From positions 1,116,001 through 1,180,000 of the forward strand of contig JARYIJ010000001.1 in NCBI GenBank assembly GCA_029980465.1: a stretch of 64,000 bases of DNA, read 5' to 3'. Shown in pieces: positions 33,515-41,901 of this stretch. The first letter of the stretch is position 1. Every line of letters begins with the position of its first letter. Made by a program: the position numbers and the translations under genes. The DNA is from Pseudolabrys sp. (lineage in GTDB: Bacteria; Pseudomonadota; Alphaproteobacteria; Rhizobiales; Xanthobacteraceae). The notes under the pieces are model-generated. The model was given only the letters and a program-made list of their open reading frames with translations, did no database searches and was not told the DNA's origin.

Positions 33515-36252
33515 CTCATTGCTTCCTTGATCAATTCATCCGCCGCCTCGGCGAGCAGCGCGTCCGACGCCTCGCCGTAGACCATCTCGCGGCCGATCTC
33601 CAGCAGCACGGGAACCGACAGCGGCGAGACGTGGTCCAGCGCCTTATGGATGATTCGGCCCCGCACGCGCGAGAGCATCTCGCCGAGCCGCTTGATGTCG
33701 AGCAGGCCCGTGGCGGCATCCGCCCGCGCCGCCCGCAACAGCAAGTGGTCCGGCTGATGCTTGCGCAGCACGTCATAGACGAGATCGGTCGAGATGGTGA
33801 GCTGGCGGCGGGTCTTTTCCTCGCCGGGGAACCGGCGCTCGATCAGCCCGGCGATGATGGCGCAAGTGCGAAAGGTGCGCTTCATCAGAGCGCTCTCGGC
33901 GAGCCATTCCTCGAGGTCGTCGCCCAGCATGTCCTCGCCGAACAAAGAGGCGAGCGAAACCTCGCCGCGGGCGACGCGCAACTGCACGTCGGCGACGCAC
34001 CACACCGCCAGCGCGTATTCGTTGGCGACGAAGCCGAGCGGCTTGAGCCCGGCGCGCTCCATCCGCCGCGTCAGCAGCATGCCCAGGGTCTGATGGGCGA
34101 GCCGTCCCTCGAACGGATAGCAGACGAGGTAATGCTTGGCCGCGCGCGGAAAGGTCTCGACCAGCAGGTCGCCCGCCGGCGGCAGCAGCGAGCGCCATTC
34201 CTGGATTTCCAGCCATTCGCGCACCTGCGCGGGCAGCGCGCGCCAGTGCCGGGGGTCGGCAAGGATGGCGCGCACCCGCGCGGCGAGATAGGTCGACAGC
34301 GGAAACTTGCCGCCTTCGTAGGCCGGCACTTTCGGATCGGTCGCGGTCGAGCGCGACACATAGACCTCGTTCTCGACCAGGGTTTCGTATTTCAGGATCT
34401 CGCCGGCGAAGACGAAGGTGTCGCCGGGCGTCAGGCCCTCGATGAAATACTCCTCGACCTCGCCGAGCACGCGGCCGCCACGCGGCACATGCTGGCCGCT
34501 GCGACGCGAGCGCACCAGCCGCACCTTGAGCATGTCGGCCTCGACGATGGTGCCGACATTGAGCCGGTAGCGCTGCGCGATGCGCGGATGGGTGATGCGC
34601 CAGCGGCCGTCTTTCGTCTGCCTGATCTTGGCGAAGCGCTCATAGGCCTTGAGCGCGTAGCCGCCGGTGGCGACGAAATCGAGCGCGGCGTCGAAATCGG
34701 CGCGTAGCAGGCCGGCATAAGGCGCGGCGGCGCGCACCTCGACGTAGACATCGTCGGCGAAGAACGGCGCGGCGCAGGCGCGGCCGAGAATATGCTGCGC
34801 CAGCACGTCGAGCGCGCCCACAGGTCGGCCTTGGACGGCCTGTGCATTTATATGCCAATCTCGGGCAAGCCCGAGATTGGTGCGCAACGGCGGCGTGTCC
34901 TGCGTATTCTCGGCGACCGCCTCGATCGCGGCGCGGCACTCCAGCACCTCGAAGCGGTTGGCCGGCACCAGCACGGCCTTGGACGGCTCGTCCAGCCTGT
35001 GATTTGCCCTGCCGATTCTCTGCATGAGACGCGACGAGCCCTTGGGCGCGCCGACATTGATGACGAGATCGACGTCGCCCCAGTCGACGCCGAGATCGAG
35101 CGAGGACGTGCACACCACCGCGCGCAACTTGCCGCGCGTCATCGCCTCCTCGACGCGGCGGCGCTGCGCCACGTCGAGCGAGCCGTGATGAAGCGCGATG
35201 GCGAGATTGTCGTCGTTGATGCGCCAGAATTCCCGGAACAGGAACTCGGCCTGGCTCCGCGTATTGACGAAGATGAGCGTCGTCTTGTGCTTGCGGATGA
35301 GGTCGTACATCTCGGCGAGCGCATGCCGCGCCGAATGGCCGGCCCACGGCAGATATTGGGCGGTGTCGAGCATGCTGACGTCGGGCGCCGCGCCGGACGC
35401 GCCGACGACGAGATCGGACATTGCTTCGCCGTCGATTGGCTGCGGCACCAGGAAGCGGCGGAGTTCATCCGGATGCGCCACCGTCGCCGACAGGCCGACC
35501 GTCGTCAGGCCCGGCGCCAATGTGTGCAACCGCGCCAGTCCGAGCGACAGCAGGTCGCCGCGCTTCGACGTCACCAGGGAGTGCAGTTCGTCGAGCACGA
35601 CGCGCCTGAGCGAGCCGAACAGATACGGCGCGTCTGCGGAGGCGAGCAGCAGCGCAAGCTGCTCCGGCGTGGTGAGCAGAATGTCCGGCGGATCGCGGCG
35701 CTGACGCTGGCGCTTCGAGGCCGGCGTGTCGCCGGTCCGCGTTTCGAGCCGGATCGGCAGCCCCATCTCGGCGACCGGCGTTTCGAGGTTGCGGGCGATA
35801 TCGACGGCGAGCGCCTTGAGCGGCGAGATATAGAGCGTGTGCAGGCCCCCGCTGCGTCTTCCCTCTCCCCGTTTACGGGGAGAGGGTGGCGAGGCGTGAA
35901 ACGCCGAGCCGGGTGAGGGGCCGCGATCAATTTCGGACGCCCCCTCACCCGGCCGCTTCCCGAACAAATCGGGAAGCGGCCGACCTCTCCCCGCGCGCGG
36001 GGAGAGGTTGCGCTCGCAAAGCTCCACCAAAGTCGGCAAAAAACCGGCCAATGTCTTGCCGCCGCCGGTCGGCGCGATCAGCAGCACCGAGCGGCCGGCC
36101 TGCGCCTTCGCCAATAACTCGAGCTGATGCGCGCGCGGCCGCCAGCCTCGCGCGGCGAACCAGCGCGCGAACGGCTCCGGCAGGAAGCTCACATCCAACG
36201 TATCTGTAGGAATTGACACTGCCGATGACTCTCGGTCGTCATGGCTGGACAT
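33511..36252 (-). CDS. Ligase-associated DEXH-box helicase (Lhr-like) with in-frame repeat insertion
   Basis: About 913 residues, superfamily 2 Lhr-type. Walker A is VLLIAPTGGGKTLAGFLPTL (~residue 57), Walker B is VVLDELHSLVTSKRGD, motif III SATVAHPDELRRFL, and the second RecA fold contains TLIFVNTRSQAEFLF and LMQRIGRANHRLDEPSKAVL, followed by the winged-helix and C-terminal Lhr core. A segment at about residues 82-134 (RNLSPRAGRGRP... RKRGEGRRSG) interrupts the fold between motif I and motif Ia (GLHTLYISPLKALAVDIA). It is the translation of a 148-bp palindromic repeat inserted in frame (35860-36008). ATG 36252 avoids a repeat-like upstream extension to 36297. Cotranscribed with pdeM (4-nt overlap). 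Confidence 0.93.
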   Translation of the reverse strand: MSSHDDRESSAVSIPTDTLDVSFLPEPFARWFAARGWRPRAHQLELLAKAQAGRSVLLIAPTGGGKTLAGFLPTLVELCERNLSPRAGRGRPLPDLFGKRPGEGASEIDRGPSPGSAFHASPPSPRKRGEGRRSGGLHTLYISPLKALAVDIARNLETPVAEMGLPIRLETRTGDTPASKRQRQRRDPPDILLTTPEQLALLLASADAPYLFGSLRRVVLDELHSLVTSKRGDLLSLGLARLHTLAPGLTTVGLSATVAHPDELRRFLVPQPIDGEAMSDLVVGASGAAPDVSMLDTAQYLPWAGHSARHALAEMYDLIRKHKTTLIFVNTRSQAEFLFREFWRINDDNLAIALHHGSLDVAQRRRVEEAMTRGKLRAVVCTSSLDLGVDWGDVDLVINVGAPKGSSRLMQRIGRANHRLDEPSKAVLVPANRFEVLECRAAIEAVAENTQDTPPLRTNLGLARDWHINAQAVQGRPVGALDVLAQHILGRACAAPFFADDVYVEVRAAAPYAGLLRADFDAALDFVATGGYALKAYERFAKIRQTKDGRWRITHPRIAQRYRLNVGTIVEADMLKVRLVRSRRSGQHVPRGGRVLGEVEEYFIEGLTPGDTFVFAGEILKYETLVENEVYVSRSTATDPKVPAYEGGKFPLSTYLAARVRAILADPRHWRALPAQVREWLEIQEWRSLLPPAGDLLVETFPRAAKHYLVCYPFEGRLAHQTLGMLLTRRMERAGLKPLGFVANEYALAVWCVADVQLRVARGEVSLASLFGEDMLGDDLEEWLAESALMKRTFRTCAIIAGLIERRFPGEEKTRRQLTISTDLVYDVLRKHQPDHLLLRAARADAATGLLDIKRLGEMLSRVRGRIIHKALDHVSPLSVPVLLEIGREMVYGEASDALLAEAADELIKEAMR
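35860..36008. repeat. Composite palindromic repeat inside lhr
   Basis: Bounded by two similar hairpins (CCCTCTCCCCGTTTACGGGG then AGAGGG, and CCTCTCCCCGCGCGCGGGGA then GAGG). It has a perfect 12-bp inverted repeat CCGGGTGAGGGG (35909-35920) / CCCCTCACCCGG (35941-35952) and another CGGCCGCTTCCCG / CGGGAAGCGGCCG hairpin. No stop codon is introduced in the lhr frame and the inserted length preserves the frame. Confidence 0.85.
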
Positions 36253-36324
36253 AGCCCGTCGAAAGACGGGCGTGAACGCCCTCATGGTTCCGGCCATCCT
36301 GATTCATAAGCACTTTGCCATCCT

Positions 36325-36460
36325 AAGAATTTGACCGGAAATGATTCCGGGTTTTCAAACTCGTGTCCCGGGCGCAGCGCAACGCGCTTATGGCTCGTGC
36401 TGCACCGCGTCCGGGACACGTCGTTGATCTTGACGGGCTCTTTTCGAGTCAGACTCTAAG
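36325..36460. repeat. MITE-like dispersed repeat, copy B (short, internally deleted)
   Basis: About 135 bp between the divergent lhr and exonuclease genes. Ends AATTTGACCGGAAATGATTC and TTTTCGAGTCAGACTCTAAG. It keeps the outer inverted repeats (CGTGTCCCGGGCGCAGC with GCACCGCGTCCGGGACACG) but lacks most of the central stem found in copies A, C, D and E. Confidence 0.85.
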
Positions 36461-36493
36461 CGGGATCGCCGGGTCAAGCCCGGCGATGACAAC
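36461..36493. repeat. REP-like hairpin before the exonuclease gene
   Basis: GGGATCGCCGGGTCAAGCCC followed by GGCGATGACAAC: palindrome ATCGCCGGG / CCCGGCGAT with a TCAAG loop, immediately adjacent to repeat copy B and 27 bp before the exonuclease ATG. Confidence 0.7.
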
Positions 36494-36519
36494 CGTTAGA
36501 AAGCACATATGTAGGGCCG

Positions 36520-37557
36520 ATGCGTCCCGAAGATGTCCTGGTGCCGACGCCGTCCGGCGTGTGCTGCAAGGCCGGCGGTTTCCACATCGACCCGACCCGG
36601 CCGGTCGACAGGGCCCTCATCACGCACGGCCATTCCGACCATGCGCGGGCCGGCCACGGCCTCGTCGTGGCGACGCAGGAAACCCTCGACATCATGCGGC
36701 TGCGCTACGGCGACAATTTCGCCGGACGCACGCAGGCCGTCCGCTACGGCGAAACGCTGACCATCGACGATGTGACTGTCAGCTTCCATCCGGCCGGACA
36801 CGTGCTCGGCTCCGCGCAGATCAAGGTCGAGCGCAAGGGCCTGCGCGTCGTCGCCTCCGGCGACTACAAGGACCGGCCCGATCCGACCTGCGCGCCGTTC
36901 GAGCTGGTGTCGTGCGACGTCTTCATCACCGAGGCGACCTTCGGCCTGCCGGTGTTCCGCCATCACGACGCCGAGGGCGAAGTCGACAAGCTGCTGCACT
37001 CGGTCGCGCTGTTTCCCGAGCGCGCGCATCTGGTCGGCGCCTATTCGCTTGGCAAGGCGCAGCGCGTCATGGCGATGCTGCGCGGCCGAGGCTACGATAG
37101 GCCGATCCATATCCACGGCGCGCTGGAAACGATCACCCGCTATTACCAGGAGCGCGGCGTCGCGCTCGGCGACATCGAATTGGTGCGCGGCGCGAAGAAG
37201 TCCGAGCTCGCCGGCACCATCACCATCGCGCCGCCCTCCGCCATCGGCGACCTGTGGTCGCGGCGCTTTCCCGATCCGGTGGCGGCGTTCGCCTCGGGCT
37301 GGATGCGGGTGCGCGCCCGCGCCCGCCAGCGCGGCATCTCGTTGCCGCTGGTCATCTCCGACCACGCCGACTGGGACGGCCTAACCACGACCATCGCCGC
37401 GACCGGTTGCTCCGAAGTCTGGGTGACGCACGGCCAGGAAGACGCGCTGGTGCACTGGAGCCGCGCGCGCGGCCTCAAGGCGCAACCGCTCGACATCGTC
37501 GGCTACGGCGACGAGAACGAGCATGACGAGATCGCGCCGGAGCCGGGCGGCGCATGA
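36520..37557 (+). CDS. Ligase-associated MBL-fold exonuclease
   Basis: 345 residues. The metallo-beta-lactamase/beta-CASP hallmark is VDRALITHGHSDHARAGHG (about residue 36), followed by VSFHPAGHVLGSAQIKVER and LRVVASGDYKDRPDPTCAPF, with late motif PLVISDHADWDGL and VWVTHGQEDALVHWS. This is the Exo member of the Lhr-Exo-PE-Lig module, an SNM1-related nuclease expected to trim DNA ends. Its stop overlaps the ligase start by 4 bp (ATGA), giving tight coupling. It is divergent from lhr across 267 bp that hold two repeats. No in-frame repeat insertion is present in this gene, unlike its three partners. Confidence 0.94.
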   Translation: MRPEDVLVPTPSGVCCKAGGFHIDPTRPVDRALITHGHSDHARAGHGLVVATQETLDIMRLRYGDNFAGRTQAVRYGETLTIDDVTVSFHPAGHVLGSAQIKVERKGLRVVASGDYKDRPDPTCAPFELVSCDVFITEATFGLPVFRHHDAEGEVDKLLHSVALFPERAHLVGAYSLGKAQRVMAMLRGRGYDRPIHIHGALETITRYYQERGVALGDIELVRGAKKSELAGTITIAPPSAIGDLWSRRFPDPVAAFASGWMRVRARARQRGISLPLVISDHADWDGLTTTIAATGCSEVWVTHGQEDALVHWSRARGLKAQPLDIVGYGDENEHDEIAPEPGGA

Positions 37558-39323
37558 ACCGCTTCGCCGAATTGCTCGACCGCCTCGCCTACGAGCCGGG
37601 CCGCAACAACAAGCTCAGGCTGATCGCCGACTATCTGCGCACCACGCCCGATCCCGAGCGCGGCTGGGCGCTGGCGGCGCTGACAGGCGCGCTGTCGTTC
37701 AAATACGCCAAGGGCGGCATGATCCGCGCGCTGATCGCCGAGCGCACCGACGAGGTGCTGTTCGCTCTCTCCTACGACTATGTCGGCGACCTGTCGGAGA
37801 CGGTGGCGCTGATGTGGCCCGCTCCTATCCCTCCCCTACAAGGGGAGGGTGGCCGCGAAGCGGCCGGGTGGGGTCCAGAGGTCTCAGGCAAACAAACCCC
37901 ACCCGGCGGCCTGCGGCCGCCACCCTCCCTCACCGACATCGTCGAGACGCTCTCCACGCTCGGCAAGGCGCAACTGCCGGGCCAGATCGCGCGCTGGCTC
38001 GACGGCCTCGACGAGACCGGCCGCTGGGCCTTGCTGAAGCTTCTCACTGGCGCGCTGCGCATCGGCGTGTCGGCGCGGCTGGCCAAGACCGCCGCCGCGT
38101 CGCTCGGCGGCAAGCCGCCGGACGAGGTCGAGGTCATGTGGCCGGGCCTGACGCCGCCTTACGTCCAATTGTTCGCGTGGCTCGAGGGCAAGGGCGACAA
38201 GCCGGCCTCGAACGATCCGGCGCCATTTCATCCGCCGATGCTGGCGCATGCCATCGGGGAGCCGGAGCTCGCCGTGCTCGATGCGGCGGACTTCGTCGCC
38301 GAGTGGAAATGGGACGGCATCCGCGTTCAGGCGGTCGCCGGCGAGGACGATCACGGCCACCTCGTCACCCGGCTCTATTCGCGCACCGGCGAGGACATTT
38401 CGCGCAGCTTTCCCGATTTGATCGAGGCACTGCGTCGATCCGCCGCCATCGACGGCGAGCTGCTCATCAGGCGCGACAGTCGCATCCAGTCCTTCAACGT
38501 CTTGCAGCAACGGCTCAACCGCAAGGCCGTGACGCCGAAGCTGCTCGCCGAATTCCCCGCGCATCTGCGCGCCTACGACCTGCTGGCCGACGGCGGTCAC
38601 GATCTGCGCGGCCATCCCTTCATCGAGCGGCGCAAGCGCCTCGAGCATTTCGTCGCGAGGCTCAACGATCCGCGCGTCGACCTGTCGCCGCTGGTGCCGT
38701 TCGCGTCGTGGCCGGAGCTGATCGCAGCACGCGCCGATCCCGGCGCGGCCGGCGCCGGCGACGACGCGCCCGCGGTCGAAGGCGTCATGCTCAAGCGCCG
38801 CGACTCGCTCTACGTGCCGGGCCGCCCGACCGGCCCGTGGTGGAAGTGGAAGCGCGACCCGATGACGATCGACGCCGTGCTGATGTACGCGCAGCGCGGC
38901 CACGGCAAGCGTTCGTCATTCTATTCGGACTACACGTTCGGCGTCTGGAAAAGCGTCGACGGCGAGGACCGGCTCGTGCCGGTCGGCAAGGCCTATTTCG
39001 GCTTCACCGACGACGAGCTGAAGGAGATCGACCGCTTCGTGCGCCGCCACACCGTCGAACGGTTCGGCCCGGTCCGCGAGGTGACGCACGATGCCGACAC
39101 CGGGCTGGTGCTCGAGGTCGCGTTCGAGGGCCTGCAGCGCTCGACCCGCCACAGATCCGGCGTCGCCATGCGCTTCCCGCGCGTCAGCCGGCTGCGCTGG
39201 GACAAGCCGCCGCGCGAGGCCGACCGCATCGAGACGCTGGAAAAAATGCTGGCGCAGGCCGAGCACGGCCGCGCGCCCGCCGCGCCGCTGCTGGCCCGCG
39301 CGAGCAACCCCGCCTTGGCCTGA
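37554..39323 (+). CDS. ATP-dependent DNA ligase of the Lhr-Exo-PE-Lig module, with in-frame repeat insertion
   Basis: 589 residues. The adenylation Lys is in EWKWDGIRVQA (K at about 252), with IDGELLIRR, FAEFPAHLRAYDLLADGGH, EGVMLKRRDSLYVPGRPTGP and WWKWKRDPMTIDAVLMYAQR as later nucleotidyltransferase and OB-fold motifs. The N-terminal helical DNA-binding domain (~1-215) is interrupted at about residues 91-126 (PIPPLQGEGG... LRPPPS) by a translated palindromic repeat (37829-37931). All catalytic motifs are intact, so the enzyme is probably active. It seals nicks in the module's end-processing repair pathway. The upstream exonuclease gene overlaps its start by 4 bp. Confidence 0.94.
   Translation: MNRFAELLDRLAYEPGRNNKLRLIADYLRTTPDPERGWALAALTGALSFKYAKGGMIRALIAERTDEVLFALSYDYVGDLSETVALMWPAPIPPLQGEGGREAAGWGPEVSGKQTPPGGLRPPPSLTDIVETLSTLGKAQLPGQIARWLDGLDETGRWALLKLLTGALRIGVSARLAKTAAASLGGKPPDEVEVMWPGLTPPYVQLFAWLEGKGDKPASNDPAPFHPPMLAHAIGEPELAVLDAADFVAEWKWDGIRVQAVAGEDDHGHLVTRLYSRTGEDISRSFPDLIEALRRSAAIDGELLIRRDSRIQSFNVLQQRLNRKAVTPKLLAEFPAHLRAYDLLADGGHDLRGHPFIERRKRLEHFVARLNDPRVDLSPLVPFASWPELIAARADPGAAGAGDDAPAVEGVMLKRRDSLYVPGRPTGPWWKWKRDPMTIDAVLMYAQRGHGKRSSFYSDYTFGVWKSVDGEDRLVPVGKAYFGFTDDELKEIDRFVRRHTVERFGPVREVTHDADTGLVLEVAFEGLQRSTRHRSGVAMRFPRVSRLRWDKPPREADRIETLEKMLAQAEHGRAPAAPLLARASNPALA
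37829..37931. repeat. Palindromic repeat inside the ligase gene
   Basis: Nested inverted repeats: CCCTCCCCT/AGGGGAGGG, GGCCGCGAAGCGGCC, and GGGTGGGG pairing with CCCCACCC across ~35 bp, ending GGCGGCCTGCGGCCGCC. It is read through in frame with no stop. The same architectural class as, but a different sequence from, the lhr insertion. Confidence 0.85.
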
Positions 39324-39403
39324 CCACAAAGAGCTGGATACAGCGTTGCCGCGCCATTGTTCGACCTGCGGCTGTGCTAAGAGAGGCGCCCGAGGAGAGC
39401 ATC

Positions 39404-39682
39404 GTGTCCGATACCCCGCAAATGAACCGCTGGCTTGGCGGCTCGCCGCTCGGCGTCATCGCCCGCCTGATCCTGATCTCGGTCCTGGTCGGCGTCATCC
39501 TGTCGGCGTTCGGGCTCGACCCGTTCGACATCGTGCGCAGCGTCGAGCGCCTGGTCCAGCACATCTGGAACATGGGCTTCGACGCCGTGCGCTGGCTGTG
39601 GCGCTACTTCCTGCTCGGCGCCGTGCTCGTTATCCCGATCTGGATCATCGTCCGCCTGGTCAACGCGCCGCGCGGCCGCTGA
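39404..39682 (+). CDS. Small two-TM membrane protein
   Basis: 92 residues from GTG 39404 (GAGGAG 6 bp upstream). A short polar N-terminus is followed by a hydrophobic helix (VIARLILISVLVGVILSAFG), a conserved-looking amphipathic middle (DPFDIVRSVERLVQHIWNMG) and a second helix (WRYFLLGAVLVIPIWIIVRL). Small proteins of this layout are common and uncharacterised in rhizobia; I think it corresponds to an uncharacterised domain family (possibly DUF6460), but this is from memory. Located 80 bp after the ligase, convergent with pyrD. Confidence 0.78.
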   Translation: MSDTPQMNRWLGGSPLGVIARLILISVLVGVILSAFGLDPFDIVRSVERLVQHIWNMGFDAVRWLWRYFLLGAVLVIPIWIIVRLVNAPRGR

Positions 39683-39694
39683 CCGACCACGGAG

Positions 39695-40813
39695 CTAGAC
39701 CGGCCAGCTCTCCGCGGTGATCGCCGCCGAGTCGGAGCCGATCATCGAGGCCAGCGAGCCGCGCTGGCCGCGCTTGGCCGCCGTCACCAGCGCCGCCTTG
39801 ATTTCCGGCAGCAAGCCGATGCCGCGGTAGGTCAGCCCGCTGTAGAGCTGCAGCAAGGTGGCGCCGGCCTTGATCTTGGCGATCGCGGTCGCGCCGGAGT
39901 CGATGCCGCCGGCTCCCATCAGCGGGAACGCGCCCTCGGCGCGCACGAAGGTCTCGGCCAGCATCCGCGTCGCCAGCTTGAACAGCGGCCGGCCGGACAG
40001 CCCGCCGGCCTCTTTCGCCGTGTCGCGGTCGCGCAGCGACTGCGGCCGGCCGATCGTGGTGTTGCCGACGATCATACCGTCGACGCCGCGCCGGCGCGCG
40101 ACGCCGACCACGTCGTCGAGCTCCGACAGGGTCAGGTCGGGCGCGATCTTGAGCAGGATGGGCGCCGGCCCGGCGCGCCGCTGCGCCGCGTCGCGGGCGG
40201 CCACGACGCGGGCCAGCAGATCGTCGAGCGCTTTTTCCTGCTGCAGGTCGCGCAGCCCCGGCGTGTTCGGCGACGAGACATTGACGGTGAAATAGCTCAC
40301 GACTGGCGCGAAGGTATCGATCAGCCGCACATAGTCCTCGACCCGGTCGGCGGAATCCCTGTTGGCGCCGATGTTCACGCCGACGATGCCGCCGGCAATA
40401 CTACCGCCATGACGCGGCTCGCGCGTCCGGGCGGCCAGCCGCGCCAGCGCCGCCGCCGCGCCCTGATTGTTGAAGCCCATCCTGTTGATAATGCCTTCGT
40501 CGGCGGCGAGGCGGAAAACGCGCGGGCGCGGATTGCCCGCCTGCGGCCGCAGCGTCACCGTCCCGACCTCGACGAAGCCGAAACCGAGCCGCAGCAGCGG
40601 ATCGGGAACCTCGGCGTTCTTGTCGAAGCCCGCGGCGACGCCGACCGGATTGGGAAAATTCAGGCCGAAGGCCCGCACCGCCAACTCCGGCGCATCGGCC
40701 GCCGGGCGCGACTGCGGCATGAGCTTGAGGGCCCTGATCGCCAGGCCATGGGCATCTTCGGGATCGAGCGCCCGCAGGAACGGGCGGGACAGGCGGTCGA
40801 ACAGACCGAACAA
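39695..40813 (-). CDS. pyrD: Dihydroorotate dehydrogenase (quinone), class 2
   Basis: About 372 residues. N-terminal membrane-associating helix [23 protein letters not shown] and substrate blocks [54 protein letters not shown], the catalytic-Ser region [18 protein letters not shown], and C-terminal [20 protein letters not shown]. It oxidises dihydroorotate in pyrimidine synthesis with ubiquinone as acceptor. The frame is open to 40942, but a TTG at 40813 with GGAGG 5-6 bp upstream gives the normal length. The extra upstream codons would read a 12-bp tandem repeat ([12 protein letters not shown]), unlikely to be coding. Divergent from an S24-peptidase regulator. Confidence 0.92.
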   Translation of the reverse strand: MFGLFDRLSRPFLRALDPEDAHGLAIRALKLMPQSRPAADAPELAVRAFGLNFPNPVGVAAGFDKNAEVPDPLLRLGFGFVEVGTVTLRPQAGNPRPRVFRLAADEGIINRMGFNNQGAAAALARLAARTREPRHGGSIAGGIVGVNIGANRDSADRVEDYVRLIDTFAPVVSYFTVNVSSPNTPGLRDLQQEKALDDLLARVVAARDAAQRRAGPAPILLKIAPDLTLSELDDVVGVARRRGVDGMIVGNTTIGRPQSLRDRDTAKEAGGLSGRPLFKLATRMLAETFVRAEGAFPLMGAGGIDSGATAIAKIKAGATLLQLYSGLTYRGIGLLPEIKAALVTAAKRGQRGSLASMIGSDSAAITAESWPV

Positions 40814-40878
40814 GACGGCCTCCAGGTGAGTGCCGCACCAAGTGAATGCTGCACCGTATCGCCGCGGCCGGGTCAAGC

Positions 40879-40927
40879 CAAGATTGCTCGCAAGGTTGTT
40901 CCCAAGGTTGCTTCTCACAGTTGTTCC
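40879..40927. repeat. 12-bp tandem repeat in the pyrD/S24-regulator intergenic region
   Basis: Four near-identical units: CAAGATTGCTCG, CAAGGTTGTTCC, CAAGGTTGCTTC and, after a 1-base shift, CACAGTTGTTCC. Consensus CAAGRTTGYTYC. It lies between the two divergent starts and may be a multi-site operator. Spacing does not match the GTTC-N7-GTTC LexA box of Alphaproteobacteria. Confidence 0.7.
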
Positions 40928-40943
40928 AAGACCGCTGGACAAA

Positions 40944-40957
40944 TCCCTTCCAAGGGA
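40944..40957. promoter_or_regulatory. Short palindrome before the S24 regulator gene
   Basis: TCCCTT-CC-AAGGGA, a perfect 6-bp inverted repeat with a 2-bp centre, 43 bp upstream of GTG 41000, followed by an A+T-rich stretch (AATAATTCCTAAAGATAA). A candidate autoregulatory operator. Confidence 0.45.
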
Positions 40958-40999
40958 ATAATTCCTAAAGATAACGCGATTCTAGCCCCCGAGGACACC

Positions 41000-41644
41000 G
41001 TGGCCCGTTCCGCTCCGCTGACCCACGCCCAGATCTGGGCCGCCATCGACCGCCTTGCCGCCCGCTCCGGCCTCTCGGCATCCGGCCTCGCCAAGAAGGC
41101 CGATCTCGATCCGACCACCTTCAACAAGTCGAAGCGCATCACGCCGGAAGGCCGCGCGCGCTGGCCCTCGACCGAATCCGTCGCCAAGTCGCTGGCCGCG
41201 ACCGGCACCACCGTCGGCACCTTCCTCAGTCTTCTGACCGACAGCGGCAAGCAGGCGCCACAGGCCGTGCCGCTGATCGGCTTCGCTGAGGCGGGCTCGG
41301 GCGGCTATTTCGACGACGGCGGCTTCCCCGTCGGCAAGGGCTGGGAGGAGATCCCCTTCCCGCAGGTCAGCGACGAGCACGCTTACGCGCTGGAGATTTC
41401 CGGCGACTCGATGAAGCCGGCCTACCGCGACGGCGACATCATCATCGTGTCGCCCGGCTCGCCGGTGCGGCGCGGCGACCGCGTCGTGGTCAAGACCAAG
41501 GACGACGAAGTCATCGTCAAGGAACTACGCCGCAAAACCACCAAGACGATCGAACTGCGCTCGCTCAACTCCGAGCATCGTGACCGGACGTTGCCGATGA
41601 GCGACGTGCTGTGGGTTGCCCGCATCGTGTGGGCGAGCCAGTAG
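41000..41644 (+). CDS. Helix-turn-helix regulator with S24 (LexA/UmuD-like) peptidase domain
   Basis: 214 residues from GTG 41000 (GAGGA upstream). The N-terminal HTH-like part (AIDRLAARSGLSASGLAKKA then DLDPTTFNKSKR, ~residues 14-45) is followed by a Pro-containing linker and a C-terminal S24 domain: possible self-cleavage site AEAGSGGYF (Ala-Gly), nucleophile Ser in ALEISGDSMKPAYRDGDIII, and catalytic Lys in GDRVVVKTKDDEVIVKEL. This is the layout of phage-repressor and LexA-like proteins inactivated by RecA-stimulated autocleavage, but here in ordinary chromosomal context, so a housekeeping or stress regulator is likely. Divergent from pyrD with tandem repeats and a palindrome between. Confidence 0.88.
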   Translation: MARSAPLTHAQIWAAIDRLAARSGLSASGLAKKADLDPTTFNKSKRITPEGRARWPSTESVAKSLAATGTTVGTFLSLLTDSGKQAPQAVPLIGFAEAGSGGYFDDGGFPVGKGWEEIPFPQVSDEHAYALEISGDSMKPAYRDGDIIIVSPGSPVRRGDRVVVKTKDDEVIVKELRRKTTKTIELRSLNSEHRDRTLPMSDVLWVARIVWASQ

Positions 41645-41663
41645 GCTTACTTCGCCGCCTCCT

Positions 41664-41892
41664 CAGAGTCTGGCTCGAAAATGATTCCGGGTTTTCAAAC
41701 TCGTGTCCCGGGCGCAGCGCAGCACGAAGTGATGCGCTGCAGACCCGGGACCCCGGTTCCTTTGCGTATAACCGGGGTCCCGGCTCTGCGGTGCACCACT
41801 TCGCCATAGCGTAAACGCGCTTATGGCTCGTGCTGCACCGCGTCCGGGACGCGCTGTTGATTTTGGCGGGGCTCTTTCCGATCAGACTGTCA
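41664..41892. repeat. MITE-like dispersed repeat, copy C (long form)
   Basis: About 228 bp between the S24 regulator and lysK. Ends AGAGTCTGGCTCGAAAATGA and CTTTCCGATCAGACTGTCA. Contains the extra hairpin of the long form (ACCCGGGACCCCGG ... CCGGGGTCCCGG) and the common core GGTGCACCACTTCGCCATAG with TTATGGCTCGTGCTGCACCG. Confidence 0.87.
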
Positions 41893-41901
41893 GGATGAGG
41901 A

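Noticed and set aside
37523..39301. Long plus-strand frame overlapping the ligase gene in another phase
   Set aside because: Arg/Ala-rich shadow of the ligase; only its last 92 codons (39404-39682) form a real small membrane protein.
40879..40927. GTTC words as an SOS LexA box (GTTC-N7-GTTC)
   Set aside because: Spacing between GTTC/GCTC words is 8 or 25 bp, not 7, and the 12-bp repeat unit explains the pattern better.
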